The notes under the pieces are model-generated. The model saw only the letters and a program-made list of their open reading frames with translations, had not been told where the DNA came from and did no database searches. DNA of 64,000 nucleotides from Aeromicrobium duanguangcaii (GTDB lineage: Bacteria; Actinomycetota; Actinomycetes; Propionibacteriales; Nocardioidaceae): contig NZ_CP101990.1 of assembly GCF_024508295.1 (NCBI RefSeq), positions 434,001 through 498,000 of the forward strand, given 5' to 3'. The translations under genes were made by a program, and so were the position numbers. Every line of letters starts with the position of its first letter. Positions within the stretch are counted from its first letter, which is position 1. This document shows, in pieces, positions 52,723 through 60,564 of the stretch.

Positions 52723-54747
52723 ATGAGGCTGCGGTTGCGCCGTCCACTCACTCTGCTCGTGCCTGCGGCGCTGACCTGCGCCCTCGCGGCGGGGACGCTG
52801 CCGGCCATCGCGTCCACCGACGACGCCCCGGCGCCGTTGAACACGACCGAGGCGCCCGAGCCCGCGCGGGGCATCATCGTCAAGCTCGCCGACGGTGCGG
52901 ACGGAGCCGTGACCGACCTCGTCGATGACGTTGCGGCCGAGCTGCCCGACGACGTCGGCGTGGCCCAGACAGCCTCGGGGCCGGCCGACCTGGGCCTGCT
53001 GGAGCTGTCCGAGCAGGTCGAGTCCGACGATCTCGACGGCGCCATCGAGGTGCTGGAGGCTGACCCGCGGGTCGAGTGGGTCGTTCCCAACGGGGTCCGC
53101 CTGCCGTCGGCCACCGCGAACGATCCGAGCTTCCGCGACGGGAGCCTGTGGAACCTGACCGGTGCGTGGGGTGTCGAGGCGCCGCAGGCATGGGACATCA
53201 CCACCGGCAGTGGGAACGTGCGCGTTGCGGTCGTCGACACCGGCCTCCTCACGAACCATCCCGATCTGGCCGGGCAGTACGTGGCGGGCCGTGACTTCGT
53301 CGACGACGAGTACGACTGCGCGAACAGTGCCTGTTCGCGGATCCGGTATCGCAACTCGTTCACCAGCGCCAACGACGGCAACAGCTGGGACGCCAACCCC
53401 GCGGACCCGGGTGACTGGCGCGACTACGACAATCAGTGCCGGGGCATGGCCGCGGGCACCAGCAGCTGGCACGGCACCCACGTCGCGGGCACCATCGCGG
53501 GCAAGCGCAACAACGGCATCGGCGTGGCGGGCATCGCCCCCACGGTCAAGGTGCAGCCGGTGCGCGTCCTGGGCCGCTGCGGCGGCACCGACTGGGACAT
53601 CGCGATGGGCGTGCTGTGGGCCTCGGGCGCGAACGTCACCGGCCACGACGGTGGACGTCACGGCAAGGTGCCGGTGAACCGGACGCCGGCCAAGATCATC
53701 AACCTCTCGCTGGGCGGATGGATGGCGCGGCCCGCGGACGTCCGGGAGATGTGCAAGTTCTACGGCCAGATCTCGGCGGTCGCCCGCAAGCGCGGCTCGA
53801 CGATCGTCGCGGCAGCGGGCAACAACGGACGCAACCACGCGCAGAACGTGCCCTCGTCGTGCCCCGGCTACATCGCCGTGGCCGCCACGGACCAGCAGGG
53901 AGCGCGCGCGCCCTTCTCGAACTACGGCGCGGGCGTCGACGTGGCCGGCCCTGGCGTCGCCATCGCCTCGACCTACAACAGCGGCACGAAGGCGCCGGCC
54001 GCGTTCCCCGCGGCCGGCACCTATGGCCGGCTCCAGGGCACGAGCATGGCCGCGCCCGCCGTCTCGGCCACCGCCGCGCTGGCGTACACCGCCGGGATCA
54101 CGCACCCCGACGTCCTCGAGCGCGTCCTCAAGGCCACCGCGCGGCGCGCGGCCGGGTGCTCGGCGGCCCAGTGCGGCGCGGGTGTCGTGAGCGCCCACCG
54201 CGTCCTGACCGCCAAGACCCCGATCAGCGCCCCCCGGCTGAGCGGAACGCCCCGCCCCGGCGGCACGCTGCGGGCGACCCCGGGATCGTGGCGGAACGGC
54301 GCCACCGTCAAGCTCACCTGGTTGCGCGCCGGCCGCGTGGTCACCACCGGCCCGACGTACCGGGTCGGCAAGGCCGACATCGGCAAGGTCGTCACGGTCC
54401 GGTCCAGCGCCACGAACGGCACGCCGGGAATCTTCCACCAGAGCTCGGTCGCGGTGAAGGTCAAGCCTCGGCTGGCCTTCGGCATGCCGTCGAAGCTCAA
54501 GAAGTCGACGCGCGCGAAGCTGGCGGTCAAGGTCAAGGCGCCCTCCGTGCGCCCGACCGGCACGATCAAGGTCTACGACGGCAAGAAGCGCATCGCCGTC
54601 AAGAAGATGAAGGCCAAGAACAAGGGCAAGATCGTCATCAAGCTGCCCAAGCTGAAGAAGAAGGGCAAGCACCGCATCCGGGTCGTCTACTCCGGCAGCG
54701 GAAAGGTGAGCGGGGCCAAGAAGAGCAAGGTCGTGCGGGTCCGCTGA
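52723..54747 (+). CDS. Secreted S8-family (subtilisin-like) serine protease
   Basis: A 674-residue exported protease. It has a signal peptide (1 to about 31), an I9-like inhibitor prodomain (about 47-128) and the peptidase domain (about 150-475). The catalytic triad is D172 (VVDTG), H250 (WHGTHVAG) and S441 (GTSMAAP), with oxyanion N367. C-terminal Ig-like modules follow: one GTPRPGGTLRATPGSW-type repeat (about 505-580), then a Lys-rich beta-sandwich (PTGTIKVYDGKKRI...KHRIRVVYSGSG) to the end. Four extra cysteines in the catalytic domain probably form disulphides. The start is ATG 52723 after GGGGAAGG. It is paralogous to the next gene and likely a scavenging protease. Confidence 0.92.
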   Translation: MRLRLRRPLTLLVPAALTCALAAGTLPAIASTDDAPAPLNTTEAPEPARGIIVKLADGADGAVTDLVDDVAAELPDDVGVAQTASGPADLGLLELSEQVESDDLDGAIEVLEADPRVEWVVPNGVRLPSATANDPSFRDGSLWNLTGAWGVEAPQAWDITTGSGNVRVAVVDTGLLTNHPDLAGQYVAGRDFVDDEYDCANSACSRIRYRNSFTSANDGNSWDANPADPGDWRDYDNQCRGMAAGTSSWHGTHVAGTIAGKRNNGIGVAGIAPTVKVQPVRVLGRCGGTDWDIAMGVLWASGANVTGHDGGRHGKVPVNRTPAKIINLSLGGWMARPADVREMCKFYGQISAVARKRGSTIVAAAGNNGRNHAQNVPSSCPGYIAVAATDQQGARAPFSNYGAGVDVAGPGVAIASTYNSGTKAPAAFPAAGTYGRLQGTSMAAPAVSATAALAYTAGITHPDVLERVLKATARRAAGCSAAQCGAGVVSAHRVLTAKTPISAPRLSGTPRPGGTLRATPGSWRNGATVKLTWLRAGRVVTTGPTYRVGKADIGKVVTVRSSATNGTPGIFHQSSVAVKVKPRLAFGMPSKLKKSTRAKLAVKVKAPSVRPTGTIKVYDGKKRIAVKKMKAKNKGKIVIKLPKLKKKGKHRIRVVYSGSGKVSGAKKSKVVRVR

Positions 54748-54789
54748 CCGCGTCGGGAAAAACGCGAGACGGGACGGATGTGACAGCAG

Positions 54790-54821
54790 TAGCCTGCTGA
54801 CGTTCATCTCGTTCGACGAGA
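54790..54821 (+). promoter_or_regulatory. -10 box and 5' palindrome of the second subtilase gene
   Basis: TAGCCT (54790-54795) is followed after 11 bases by TCTCGT-TCG-ACGAGA (54807-54821), a perfect 6-bp inverted repeat at the expected 5' end of the mRNA. The same arrangement with the same spacing occurs before the truncated third copy. Confidence 0.5.
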
Positions 54822-54845
54822 CGTCCCCTCCCGTCAGGAATCGTC

Positions 54846-57041
54846 GTGCGCCGTAGCCTGCCCCTGTTGATCCTTCCCGTCCTCGTCGCGGCCACCGTGA
54901 TGGTCGACGTCGGTGCCTCGGCCGAGCCGGTCACCGAGCCGTCCGCCCGGGTCGAGCCCGCCGGTTCACCCGCGCCGCGACTGGCTCGCGGCCTCATCGT
55001 CAAGGCCCGCTCGGACACGCCCGCGCGGCGTTCGTCGATCGCTCGGAGCGCACGCACCGAGCTGCCCACCGGCAACGGCGTGGCGTCGACCGCCAGCGCG
55101 CCGGCGGGCCTGTCGGTCCTGCGGCTGGAGGAGCCGGTGCCCGTCGCCGAGCTCGATGCGGCGATCGAGCAGGTCGAGTCGCGGGCCGACGTCGAGTGGG
55201 TCATCGCGGACACGCTGCGAACGACCACCAGCGCGCCACCGGTCGAGGTCGACGACCCGGGCTTCCTGATCCAGGGGAACCTGTGGGACACCCGTGACAC
55301 CATCGACGGCCAGCCGACGGACGGCGGCTTCACCACGAGGGCGCCGGCACTGTGGCGGTCCACCCAGGGCGATCCCTCCGTCGTCGTGGCGGTCGTGGAC
55401 ACGGGCATCACCCAGCATCCCGACCTGGAGGGCCAGACCGTCGCGGGATACGACTTCGTCGACGACGAGTGCACGCCCCTCGGCGACGCCTGTTACTACG
55501 ACCGCACGTACGTCAACGCCGGTGACGGCGACGGCTGGGACGCCGACCCCTCCGATCCGGGGGACTGGCGCGACGAGGGACTGGTGACGCGCTGCTTCGG
55601 TCCTGTCGACGATCCGTCCGAGTACACGGCGGAGAGCTCCTGGCACGGCACGCACGTCGCGGGCACCGTCGCCGCCAAGGCGGGCAACGGGTTCGGCGTG
55701 GCCGGGGTCGCCCCCGGAGTCAAGGTCCAGCCGGTCCGCGTCCTGGGCCACTGCGGCGGCTGGGACACGGACATCGTGTTCGGGATCTTGTGGGCGGCCG
55801 GTGTGGACCTGCGCGAGTACGACGTCCCGCTGAACCCGACGCCCGCGAAGGTCGTCAACCTCTCGCTCGGCGGCGCGTACGAGTCGGCAGAGGACGCCGC
55901 TCAGGACTGCGAGCTGTACGGCGAGATCGCGTCCATGGCCCGGGCGCGCGGGGCGACGCTCGTGGCTGCGGCGGGCAACGACTCCGCGCGGGAGATCGCG
56001 CCGCTGAGCCACAGCGTCCCCGCCTCCTGCGCCGGGTTCGTGAGCGTCGCGTCGACGAGCGACACCGGGCATCGCTCCTGGTACTCGACCGCGGGCGAGG
56101 GCGTCGACATCGCCGCACCCGGCGGTGAGATGCAGGTGCCCACGTCGTCGGCCGAGCGCGGCATCCTCTCGACGGTCAACCTCGGCACGACCGCTCCGGG
56201 GGCGGCCGGTTACGCCTTCTACCAGGGCACGAGCATGGCCACGCCGGCCGTGGCCGCGGGTGCGGCGCTGCTGTACTCCCTGGGCATCACCAGCCCCGAC
56301 GCCGTCGAGGCGGGCCTGAAGTCGGCGGTCCAGCCGTTCTCGACGGTGCGCTACGGGCGCCGGACGATCGGCGGAGCAGCCACGTCGCTCACGACCGACG
56401 AGCTGGACTGCACCACGACGGGCCGGACGTCGTGCGGCGCGGGCATCCTGGACCTGTCGCGGGTGACGGCGCCCCTGGCGGCGCCGCGGGTCACCGGGAC
56501 CGCCGCGCTCGGCGAGCAGCTGCAGGCCCGGTCGGCCGGCCTGACGACGGCCGGAGCCTCCACCCTCACGTGGTGGCGCGCAGCGACGAAGGTCGGCACG
56601 GGCGCCGCGTACCGGATCACCGCCGCGGACGCGGGTCGGACGCTGACCGTGCGGGACACGGTGGCCTCGGGCCCCTTCGCAGGCGCTTCGTTGGCGACGT
56701 CGGTGGTCGTGCCGGCTGCCCCGACCCCGAAGCCCACGCCGAAGCCGGTGGCCAAGGTGAAGGCGACGCTGCGGATGTCGGTGCCCTCGAAGTTCCGGCG
56801 CACGAAGCGGGCGCCGCTGACGGTGAGGATCGCGGCACCCGGCGTGCGTCCCACGGGCACCGTGCGGATCTACGACGGTCGCAAGCGGATCACGACGCGG
56901 AAGCTGCAGGCCAAGCACGGCGGCACGCTGCGCGTCACCCTGCCGAAGCTGAAGAAGGGCAAGCACCGTCTCCGCGTGGTCTACTCGGGCAGCGCGACGG
57001 TCCGCTCGGCGGCGGCGAGCAAGGTCGTCCGGGCCCGTTGA
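54846..57041 (+). CDS. Secreted S8-family (subtilisin-like) serine protease, second copy
   Basis: A 731-residue paralogue of the upstream protease. It has a signal peptide (about 1-27), prodomain (about 48-127) and a catalytic domain with D185 (VVDTG), H267 (WHGTHVAG), N378 (AAAGND) and S463 (GTSMATP). The Ser-Thr-Ala-rich module at about 545-625 and a C-terminal Lys-rich Ig-like domain (PTGTVRIYDGRKRITTRK...KHRLRVVYSGSA) match the first copy. It begins at GTG 54846. Its signal peptide, prodomain start and promoter closely resemble those of the truncated copy at 57140, more than those of the first protease. Confidence 0.92.
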   Translation: MRRSLPLLILPVLVAATVMVDVGASAEPVTEPSARVEPAGSPAPRLARGLIVKARSDTPARRSSIARSARTELPTGNGVASTASAPAGLSVLRLEEPVPVAELDAAIEQVESRADVEWVIADTLRTTTSAPPVEVDDPGFLIQGNLWDTRDTIDGQPTDGGFTTRAPALWRSTQGDPSVVVAVVDTGITQHPDLEGQTVAGYDFVDDECTPLGDACYYDRTYVNAGDGDGWDADPSDPGDWRDEGLVTRCFGPVDDPSEYTAESSWHGTHVAGTVAAKAGNGFGVAGVAPGVKVQPVRVLGHCGGWDTDIVFGILWAAGVDLREYDVPLNPTPAKVVNLSLGGAYESAEDAAQDCELYGEIASMARARGATLVAAAGNDSAREIAPLSHSVPASCAGFVSVASTSDTGHRSWYSTAGEGVDIAAPGGEMQVPTSSAERGILSTVNLGTTAPGAAGYAFYQGTSMATPAVAAGAALLYSLGITSPDAVEAGLKSAVQPFSTVRYGRRTIGGAATSLTTDELDCTTTGRTSCGAGILDLSRVTAPLAAPRVTGTAALGEQLQARSAGLTTAGASTLTWWRAATKVGTGAAYRITAADAGRTLTVRDTVASGPFAGASLATSVVVPAAPTPKPTPKPVAKVKATLRMSVPSKFRRTKRAPLTVRIAAPGVRPTGTVRIYDGRKRITTRKLQAKHGGTLRVTLPKLKKGKHRLRVVYSGSATVRSAAASKVVRAR

Positions 57042-57082
57042 CGGGGGCCCGCGGACGAGCGGCGGGACGCATGCGACGGACG

Positions 57083-57114
57083 TAGCCTGAAGTGGTGGGT
57101 CTCGTTCGACGAGA
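57083..57114 (+). promoter_or_regulatory. -10 box and 5' palindrome of the truncated subtilase copy
   Basis: TAGCCT (57083-57088), 11 bases, then TCTCGT-TCG-ACGAGA (57100-57114), duplicated from the upstream protease promoter. The preceding GGGACG...ATG.GAC pattern is also shared. Confidence 0.5.
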
Positions 57115-57139
57115 TGCTGCCTCCCGTCGGGACACCGCC

Positions 57140-57400
57140 ATGCGCCGCAACCTCCTTCTGCTCATCGTCTCCGCCGTCGTCACGGCCAGCGCCGTGGTCG
57201 GCGTCAGCGCGTCCGCCGAGCCGGTCGCCGCTCCACCGGACGTCGTCGACCCGGCGCCGGCGCCGGCGCCGCGCCTGGCCCGCGGCCTGATCGTGAAGGC
57301 CAACTCGGACGCAGCGTCACGCCGTGCCTCGATCGCCCGCACCGTCCGGCGCGAGCTTCCCGCGGGCGCCACGGTCGCCTCCACCGTCACCACGACCTGA
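57140..57400 (+). pseudogene. Truncated third subtilase gene (signal peptide and prodomain start only)
   Basis: An 86-codon reading frame matching the first ~80 residues of the second protease: MRRNLLLL..., SASAEPVA, APRLARGLIVKANSD and RELPAGATVAST. Similarity ends at about base 57385, after which it reads VTTT and stops. No catalytic domain follows. The loss is a clean break, not a frameshift, because the downstream bases belong to a different gene on the opposite strand. It could still yield a secreted prodomain-like peptide, but a remnant is more likely. Confidence 0.8.
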
Positions 57401-57563
57401 CCGGCCTCGGCCATGGCGTCGGTCAGCGACCGCACCACGGGCATCCACCGCCGCCAGTCCGTTCCGCCGACCACGCGCGCCACGTCACTGGGGCAGATGG
57501 TCGATCCGTCGCGCTTGCGCAGCAACGCGCGATGGCGGCCTCCGCGCGGTCGCGCAGGGTCAT
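57385..57563 (-). pseudogene. Broken DUF3253-family gene
   Basis: On the minus strand the sequence from ATG 57563 reads MTLRDRAEAAIA. After a one-base shift near 57526 it reads LLRKRDGSTICPSDVAR...GGTDWRRWMP...GQVVVT, the pattern of small DUF3253 proteins (ICPSEVAR, DWR.LMP.VR, GR.VVTQ). Two defects are visible: the frame is broken by a missing base between IAR and LLRK, and the C-terminal ~15-20 residues are gone, replaced by the antisense of the truncated subtilase. DUF3253 function is unknown (winged-helix-like). A sequencing error could explain the frameshift but not the missing end. Confidence 0.6.
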
Positions 57564-57624
57564 CCTCCTGCTCTGCGACGACGCTACCGCCGGGCCGGGG
57601 GACGCGCCCGGTCGTGAGATGGGC

Positions 57625-58128
57625 TCAGCGGACGCCCATGGTCGCGGCCAGGGGCAGCGACCACGGCAGGGCCTCGTGCTCGCGGAGCCGGTCACGCAAC
57701 GCCGTCGTGAGGTCCTCGGGCATCGACGTGGTGCGCCGCGAGGTGAGGTCGACGTGGAGCTCGAGGAACTCCAGGGTGTTGGCGATCGTCCCGCGGGAGC
57801 GGTTGACGATGATCGTCAGCCCGTGGATCGCCTTCGGGGCGACGCCGAGGATCCGCAAATGGACCGACAGCTCGTCGCCGACCAGGGACTCGTCGTGGAA
57901 GCGGATGTGGTGCTCCACGCTGAAGATGCTGTGGCCGGTGCGGGCGCGGTAGCCGTCGTCGAAGCCCAGCGTGGTGAAGGCCGCGTCGGCGGCCTGCATG
58001 TGCAGCCGGTAGTAGTGGCCGACGTTCACATGGCCGTTGCCGTCCTCGAACTCGGCCGGCGCGACCAGGGCCAGGGCGGTCCCGAGGTCGGAGACGTCGT
58101 CGATCGTGGGCGCGGTGGCGGTGGTCAT
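57625..58128 (-). CDS. Thioesterase family protein (hotdog fold)
   Basis: A 167-residue hotdog protein. The opening EFEDGNGHVNVGHYYRLHMQAADAAF matches the acyl-CoA thioesterases of the 4-hydroxybenzoyl-CoA/carnitinyl-CoA type, with the conserved N-x-x-Y segment. The chosen ATG 58128 lies 7 bases after a TAGAGT -10 box; a longer frame would reach into the divergent promoter. The expected reaction is release of CoA from a short or branched acyl-CoA. It is divergent from the acyl-CoA ligase, with an operator candidate between the two. Confidence 0.82.
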   Translation of the reverse strand: MTTATAPTIDDVSDLGTALALVAPAEFEDGNGHVNVGHYYRLHMQAADAAFTTLGFDDGYRARTGHSIFSVEHHIRFHDESLVGDELSVHLRILGVAPKAIHGLTIIVNRSRGTIANTLEFLELHVDLTSRRTTSMPEDLTTALRDRLREHEALPWSLPLAATMGVR

Positions 58129-58135
58129 GGCCGTC

Positions 58136-58141
58136 ACTCTA
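58136..58141 (-). promoter_or_regulatory. -10 box TAGAGT for the thioesterase gene
   Basis: On the minus strand TAGAGT lies 7 bases before the ATG at 58128. The operator candidate at 58150-58163 covers the region just upstream, including the -35 position. Confidence 0.45.
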
Positions 58142-58149
58142 ACCACAGT

Positions 58150-58163
58150 TGAATCGAGTTTCA
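58150..58163. promoter_or_regulatory. Operator candidate TGAATCGAGTTTCA
   Basis: Its reverse complement is TGAAACTCGATTCA, which fits TGAAAC-N4-TTCA, as does the site at 58225. It overlaps the thioesterase promoter, where a bound repressor would block transcription. Confidence 0.45.
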
Positions 58164-58224
58164 TGTTCCTGGCCGTCCGCGCGGGGGTTCCCAAGGTGAC
58201 GCGGCGCCACTAAGGTGCTAAAAC

Positions 58225-58238
58225 TGAAACCAAGTTCA
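58225..58238. promoter_or_regulatory. Operator candidate TGAAACCAAGTTCA
   Basis: A second TGAAAC-N4-TTCA site in the same divergent promoter region, 52 bases before the acyl-CoA ligase start. A related 20-bp palindrome precedes the SDR gene at 60491. Confidence 0.45.
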
Positions 58239-58289
58239 TCTTGTGACGCACGCCACGTGTGGTCACGTCACCTGCGATCGAAGGACGAC

Positions 58290-59801
58290 ATGGTCAACAT
58301 CGTTTCCCGCGTCTGGGCCCACGCCGACTCCGAGCCGGACCGGGTGGCCATCCGGTCTCCCCGGACGATCACGTTCGAGCAGCTGCGCGAGACGAACCGG
58401 CGCGTCGCCGGCGCGGTCCGTGCCGCCGGTCTGCAGCCCCTGGATCGGGTGCTGTTCGTCGCGCCGACGATCCCGGAGTTCCCCGAGGTCTACTACGGCC
58501 TGCACGCGGCGGGCGTGACCGTCACGACGATGAACGTCATGTCGACGATCCCCGAGATCGACTACGTCCTCGACGACTGCGACGCGTCGCTGGTCATCGC
58601 CTGGCACGAGTGCGCCGACGCCGCGCGCACGGCGGCCGAGCGGCGGGGCGTCCCCTTCTGGCAGGTCGACCCGGGTGCCGGCTTCGACGCCGAGCCGCTG
58701 GTGCAGGCCCACGAGCACGAGGCCGACGACACCGCGATCATCCTGTACACGTCCGGCACGACCGGGCGGCCCAAGGGCGCCGAGCTGACGGCGTCCAACC
58801 TGGTCGACACGGTCGACTCCTTCCTGCCCGTGCTGGAGCTCGGCGACGCCGACCGCTTCGGCACGGCGCTGCCGCTGTTCCACGTCTTCGGCCAGGCCGT
58901 GTGCATGAACACGGCGCTCGCGGTCGGGGCCTCGTTCTCGCTGCTGAGCCCGTTCGACCCCGCCAAGATGCTCGAGATGGTCCGGACCGACCGGCTCACG
59001 ACGATGTCGGGTGTGCCGACCATGTGGAACGCCATGCTCCACGCCGAGGGCGACTTCACGCCCGAGGACTTCGCCTCGCTGCGGATGGCCACCTCGGGCG
59101 GCGCGTCGCTGCCGGTCGAGGTCATCCGGGCGTTCACCGAGCGCTTCGGCTGCTCGATCCTGGAGGGCTACGGGCTCACCGAGACGACCGGCGCGGCGAC
59201 CTTCAACGACCTGAACCGCGAGCAGCGCACCGGCACGACCGGGCCCGCGCTGCCCGGCACCCGGATCGAGGTGCGGGACTCCACCGGCGCGGTGATGCCC
59301 GTCGGTGAGGTCGGTGAGGTCTTCATCAAGGGGCCGACCGTCATGAAGGGGTACTGGAACCGGCCCGAGGCCACCGCGAGCGAGCTCGTCGACGGCTGGC
59401 TGAAGACCGGCGACCTGGGCTCACTCGACGCCGACGGCTACCTGACGATCGTCGACCGGGTGAAGGACCTCGTGATCCGTGGCGGCTACAACGTGTACCC
59501 CCGTGAGGTCGAGGAGGTGCTCTACGAGCACCCCGCGATCGTCGAGGTGGCCGTGGTCGGCATCCCCGACGAGCACTACGGCGAGGAGATCGCCGCGGTG
59601 ATAGCGCTCGCGCCGGGCCACGAGGTGACCGGCGAGGAGCTGCGCACCTGGGCCAAGGAGCGGCTCTCGGCCTACAAGGTCCCGAGGGTCTACTCCTTCG
59701 TCGACACGCTGCCCAAGGGCGCCACGGGCAAGATCCAGAAGCGGGCCATCGACAAGGACGCCCTGCTCGAGCTCGCCCGCGACGCGGCTCGCGCGCGATG
59801 A
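58290..59801 (+). CDS. AMP-dependent acyl-CoA ligase
   Basis: A 503-residue ANL-superfamily ligase that activates a carboxylic acid through an acyl-AMP to its CoA ester. It has the P-loop-like YTSGTTGRPKG (153-163), ATSGG-ASLP, EGYGLTETTG, the GWLKTGDLGSLDADGYLTIVDRVKDLVIRGGYNVYPREVEEVLYEHP hinge region and C-terminal PKGATGKIQKR with the catalytic lysine. The ATG at 58290 follows GAAGGACGAC; upstream in-frame codons from 58215 run through the operator. The family preference is medium- to long-chain fatty acids. It overlaps the HAD gene by 4 bases. Confidence 0.9.
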   Translation: MVNIVSRVWAHADSEPDRVAIRSPRTITFEQLRETNRRVAGAVRAAGLQPLDRVLFVAPTIPEFPEVYYGLHAAGVTVTTMNVMSTIPEIDYVLDDCDASLVIAWHECADAARTAAERRGVPFWQVDPGAGFDAEPLVQAHEHEADDTAIILYTSGTTGRPKGAELTASNLVDTVDSFLPVLELGDADRFGTALPLFHVFGQAVCMNTALAVGASFSLLSPFDPAKMLEMVRTDRLTTMSGVPTMWNAMLHAEGDFTPEDFASLRMATSGGASLPVEVIRAFTERFGCSILEGYGLTETTGAATFNDLNREQRTGTTGPALPGTRIEVRDSTGAVMPVGEVGEVFIKGPTVMKGYWNRPEATASELVDGWLKTGDLGSLDADGYLTIVDRVKDLVIRGGYNVYPREVEEVLYEHPAIVEVAVVGIPDEHYGEEIAAVIALAPGHEVTGEELRTWAKERLSAYKVPRVYSFVDTLPKGATGKIQKRAIDKDALLELARDAARAR

Positions 59802-60493
59802 CCTCCGCGACGGCGCCGCAGGACCAGGACGTCTTCGCGTCCGCGGCGCCGCCGCGCGCGGTCCTGTTCGACTTCGGGGGAGTGCTGACGACCAGCGTCT
59901 TCGAGTCGTTCGCCTCGTGCAGTCGTGAGATCAGCGGCGATCCCGATCTGCTGCTGCAGGTCGTGGCACAGGACGAGGCCGCGAGCGCGGCGCTCGTCGA
60001 GCACGAGTGCGGCCGCATCGAGGACGAGGAGTTCGAGGCGGCCGTCGCCCGCGGACTCGCGGCGCGCGGAGTCCAGGTCGAGCCGCACGGCCTCATCGTG
60101 CGGATGCAACGCGGCCTCGAGCGCGATGTCGCGATGCGCACCGCCGTCGAGAGCCTGCGCGAGCGCGGCATCGCGGTCGCACTGGTCTCGAACTCCCTCG
60201 GCCGCGACTGCTACACGGGTCACGACCTCGACGCGCTGTTCGACGTCCAGGTGATCTCGGGGCGCGAGGGGGTCCGCAAGCCCTCGCGGGCGCTGTACCG
60301 CATCGCGTGCGAGCGGCTGGGCGTCTCGCCCGGCGAGGCGCTCATGGTCGACGACCTGGCGATCAACGTGCGCGCCGCGCACGCCCTGGGGCTGGGTGGC
60401 GTCGTGCACCGGAGTGCCGCGCGGACGGTCGGGCAGCTGGCCGATCTGCTCGGTCTGCCGGCCGGCGCGCTCGGCCCCGAAACCCGTTCTTGA
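59798..60493 (+). CDS. HAD-superfamily hydrolase
   Basis: A 231-residue HAD subfamily IA protein. Motif I is FDFGGVL with nucleophile D25 (the usual second Asp, at position 27, is Gly). Motif II is LVSNSLG, motif III is KPSRALYRIACERLG, and motif IV is VDDLAINVRAAHALG. The helical cap lies between motifs I and II. The FDFGGVL type occurs in epoxide-hydrolase N-terminal-like phosphatases. The substrate is unknown; location after an acyl-CoA ligase hints at a detoxifying or coenzyme-related phosphatase role. Confidence 0.85.
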   Translation: MTSATAPQDQDVFASAAPPRAVLFDFGGVLTTSVFESFASCSREISGDPDLLLQVVAQDEAASAALVEHECGRIEDEEFEAAVARGLAARGVQVEPHGLIVRMQRGLERDVAMRTAVESLRERGIAVALVSNSLGRDCYTGHDLDALFDVQVISGREGVRKPSRALYRIACERLGVSPGEALMVDDLAINVRAAHALGLGGVVHRSAARTVGQLADLLGLPAGALGPETRS

Positions 60494-60518
60494 ACTTGAG
60501 CCCGAATTCAGGTTAGGG
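60490..60518 (+). promoter_or_regulatory. Promoter TTGAAC-N17-TTAGGG with operator palindrome, for SDR/ACAD
   Basis: TTGAAC (60490-60495), 17 bases, TTAGGG (60513-60518). The spacer and -35 box form the palindrome TGAACTTGAGCCCGAATTCA (60491-60510), whose ends match the TGAA...TTCA sites at 58150 and 58225. Repressor binding here would occlude the promoter. Confidence 0.5.
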
Positions 60519-60564
60519 TGTGAACCACGTCACCCCGACCACCCCTTCCGACGCGAGGAGCAGC

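Noticed and set aside
57092..57139. Longer start (GTG 57092) for the truncated subtilase
   Set aside because: It would place the duplicated promoter palindrome inside the coding region; the ATG at 57140 aligns with the second protease start.
58215..58289. Longer N-terminus for the acyl-CoA ligase
   Set aside because: The extra residues would be encoded by the operator/promoter region. The ATG at 58290 has a good ribosome-binding site and matches the family start.
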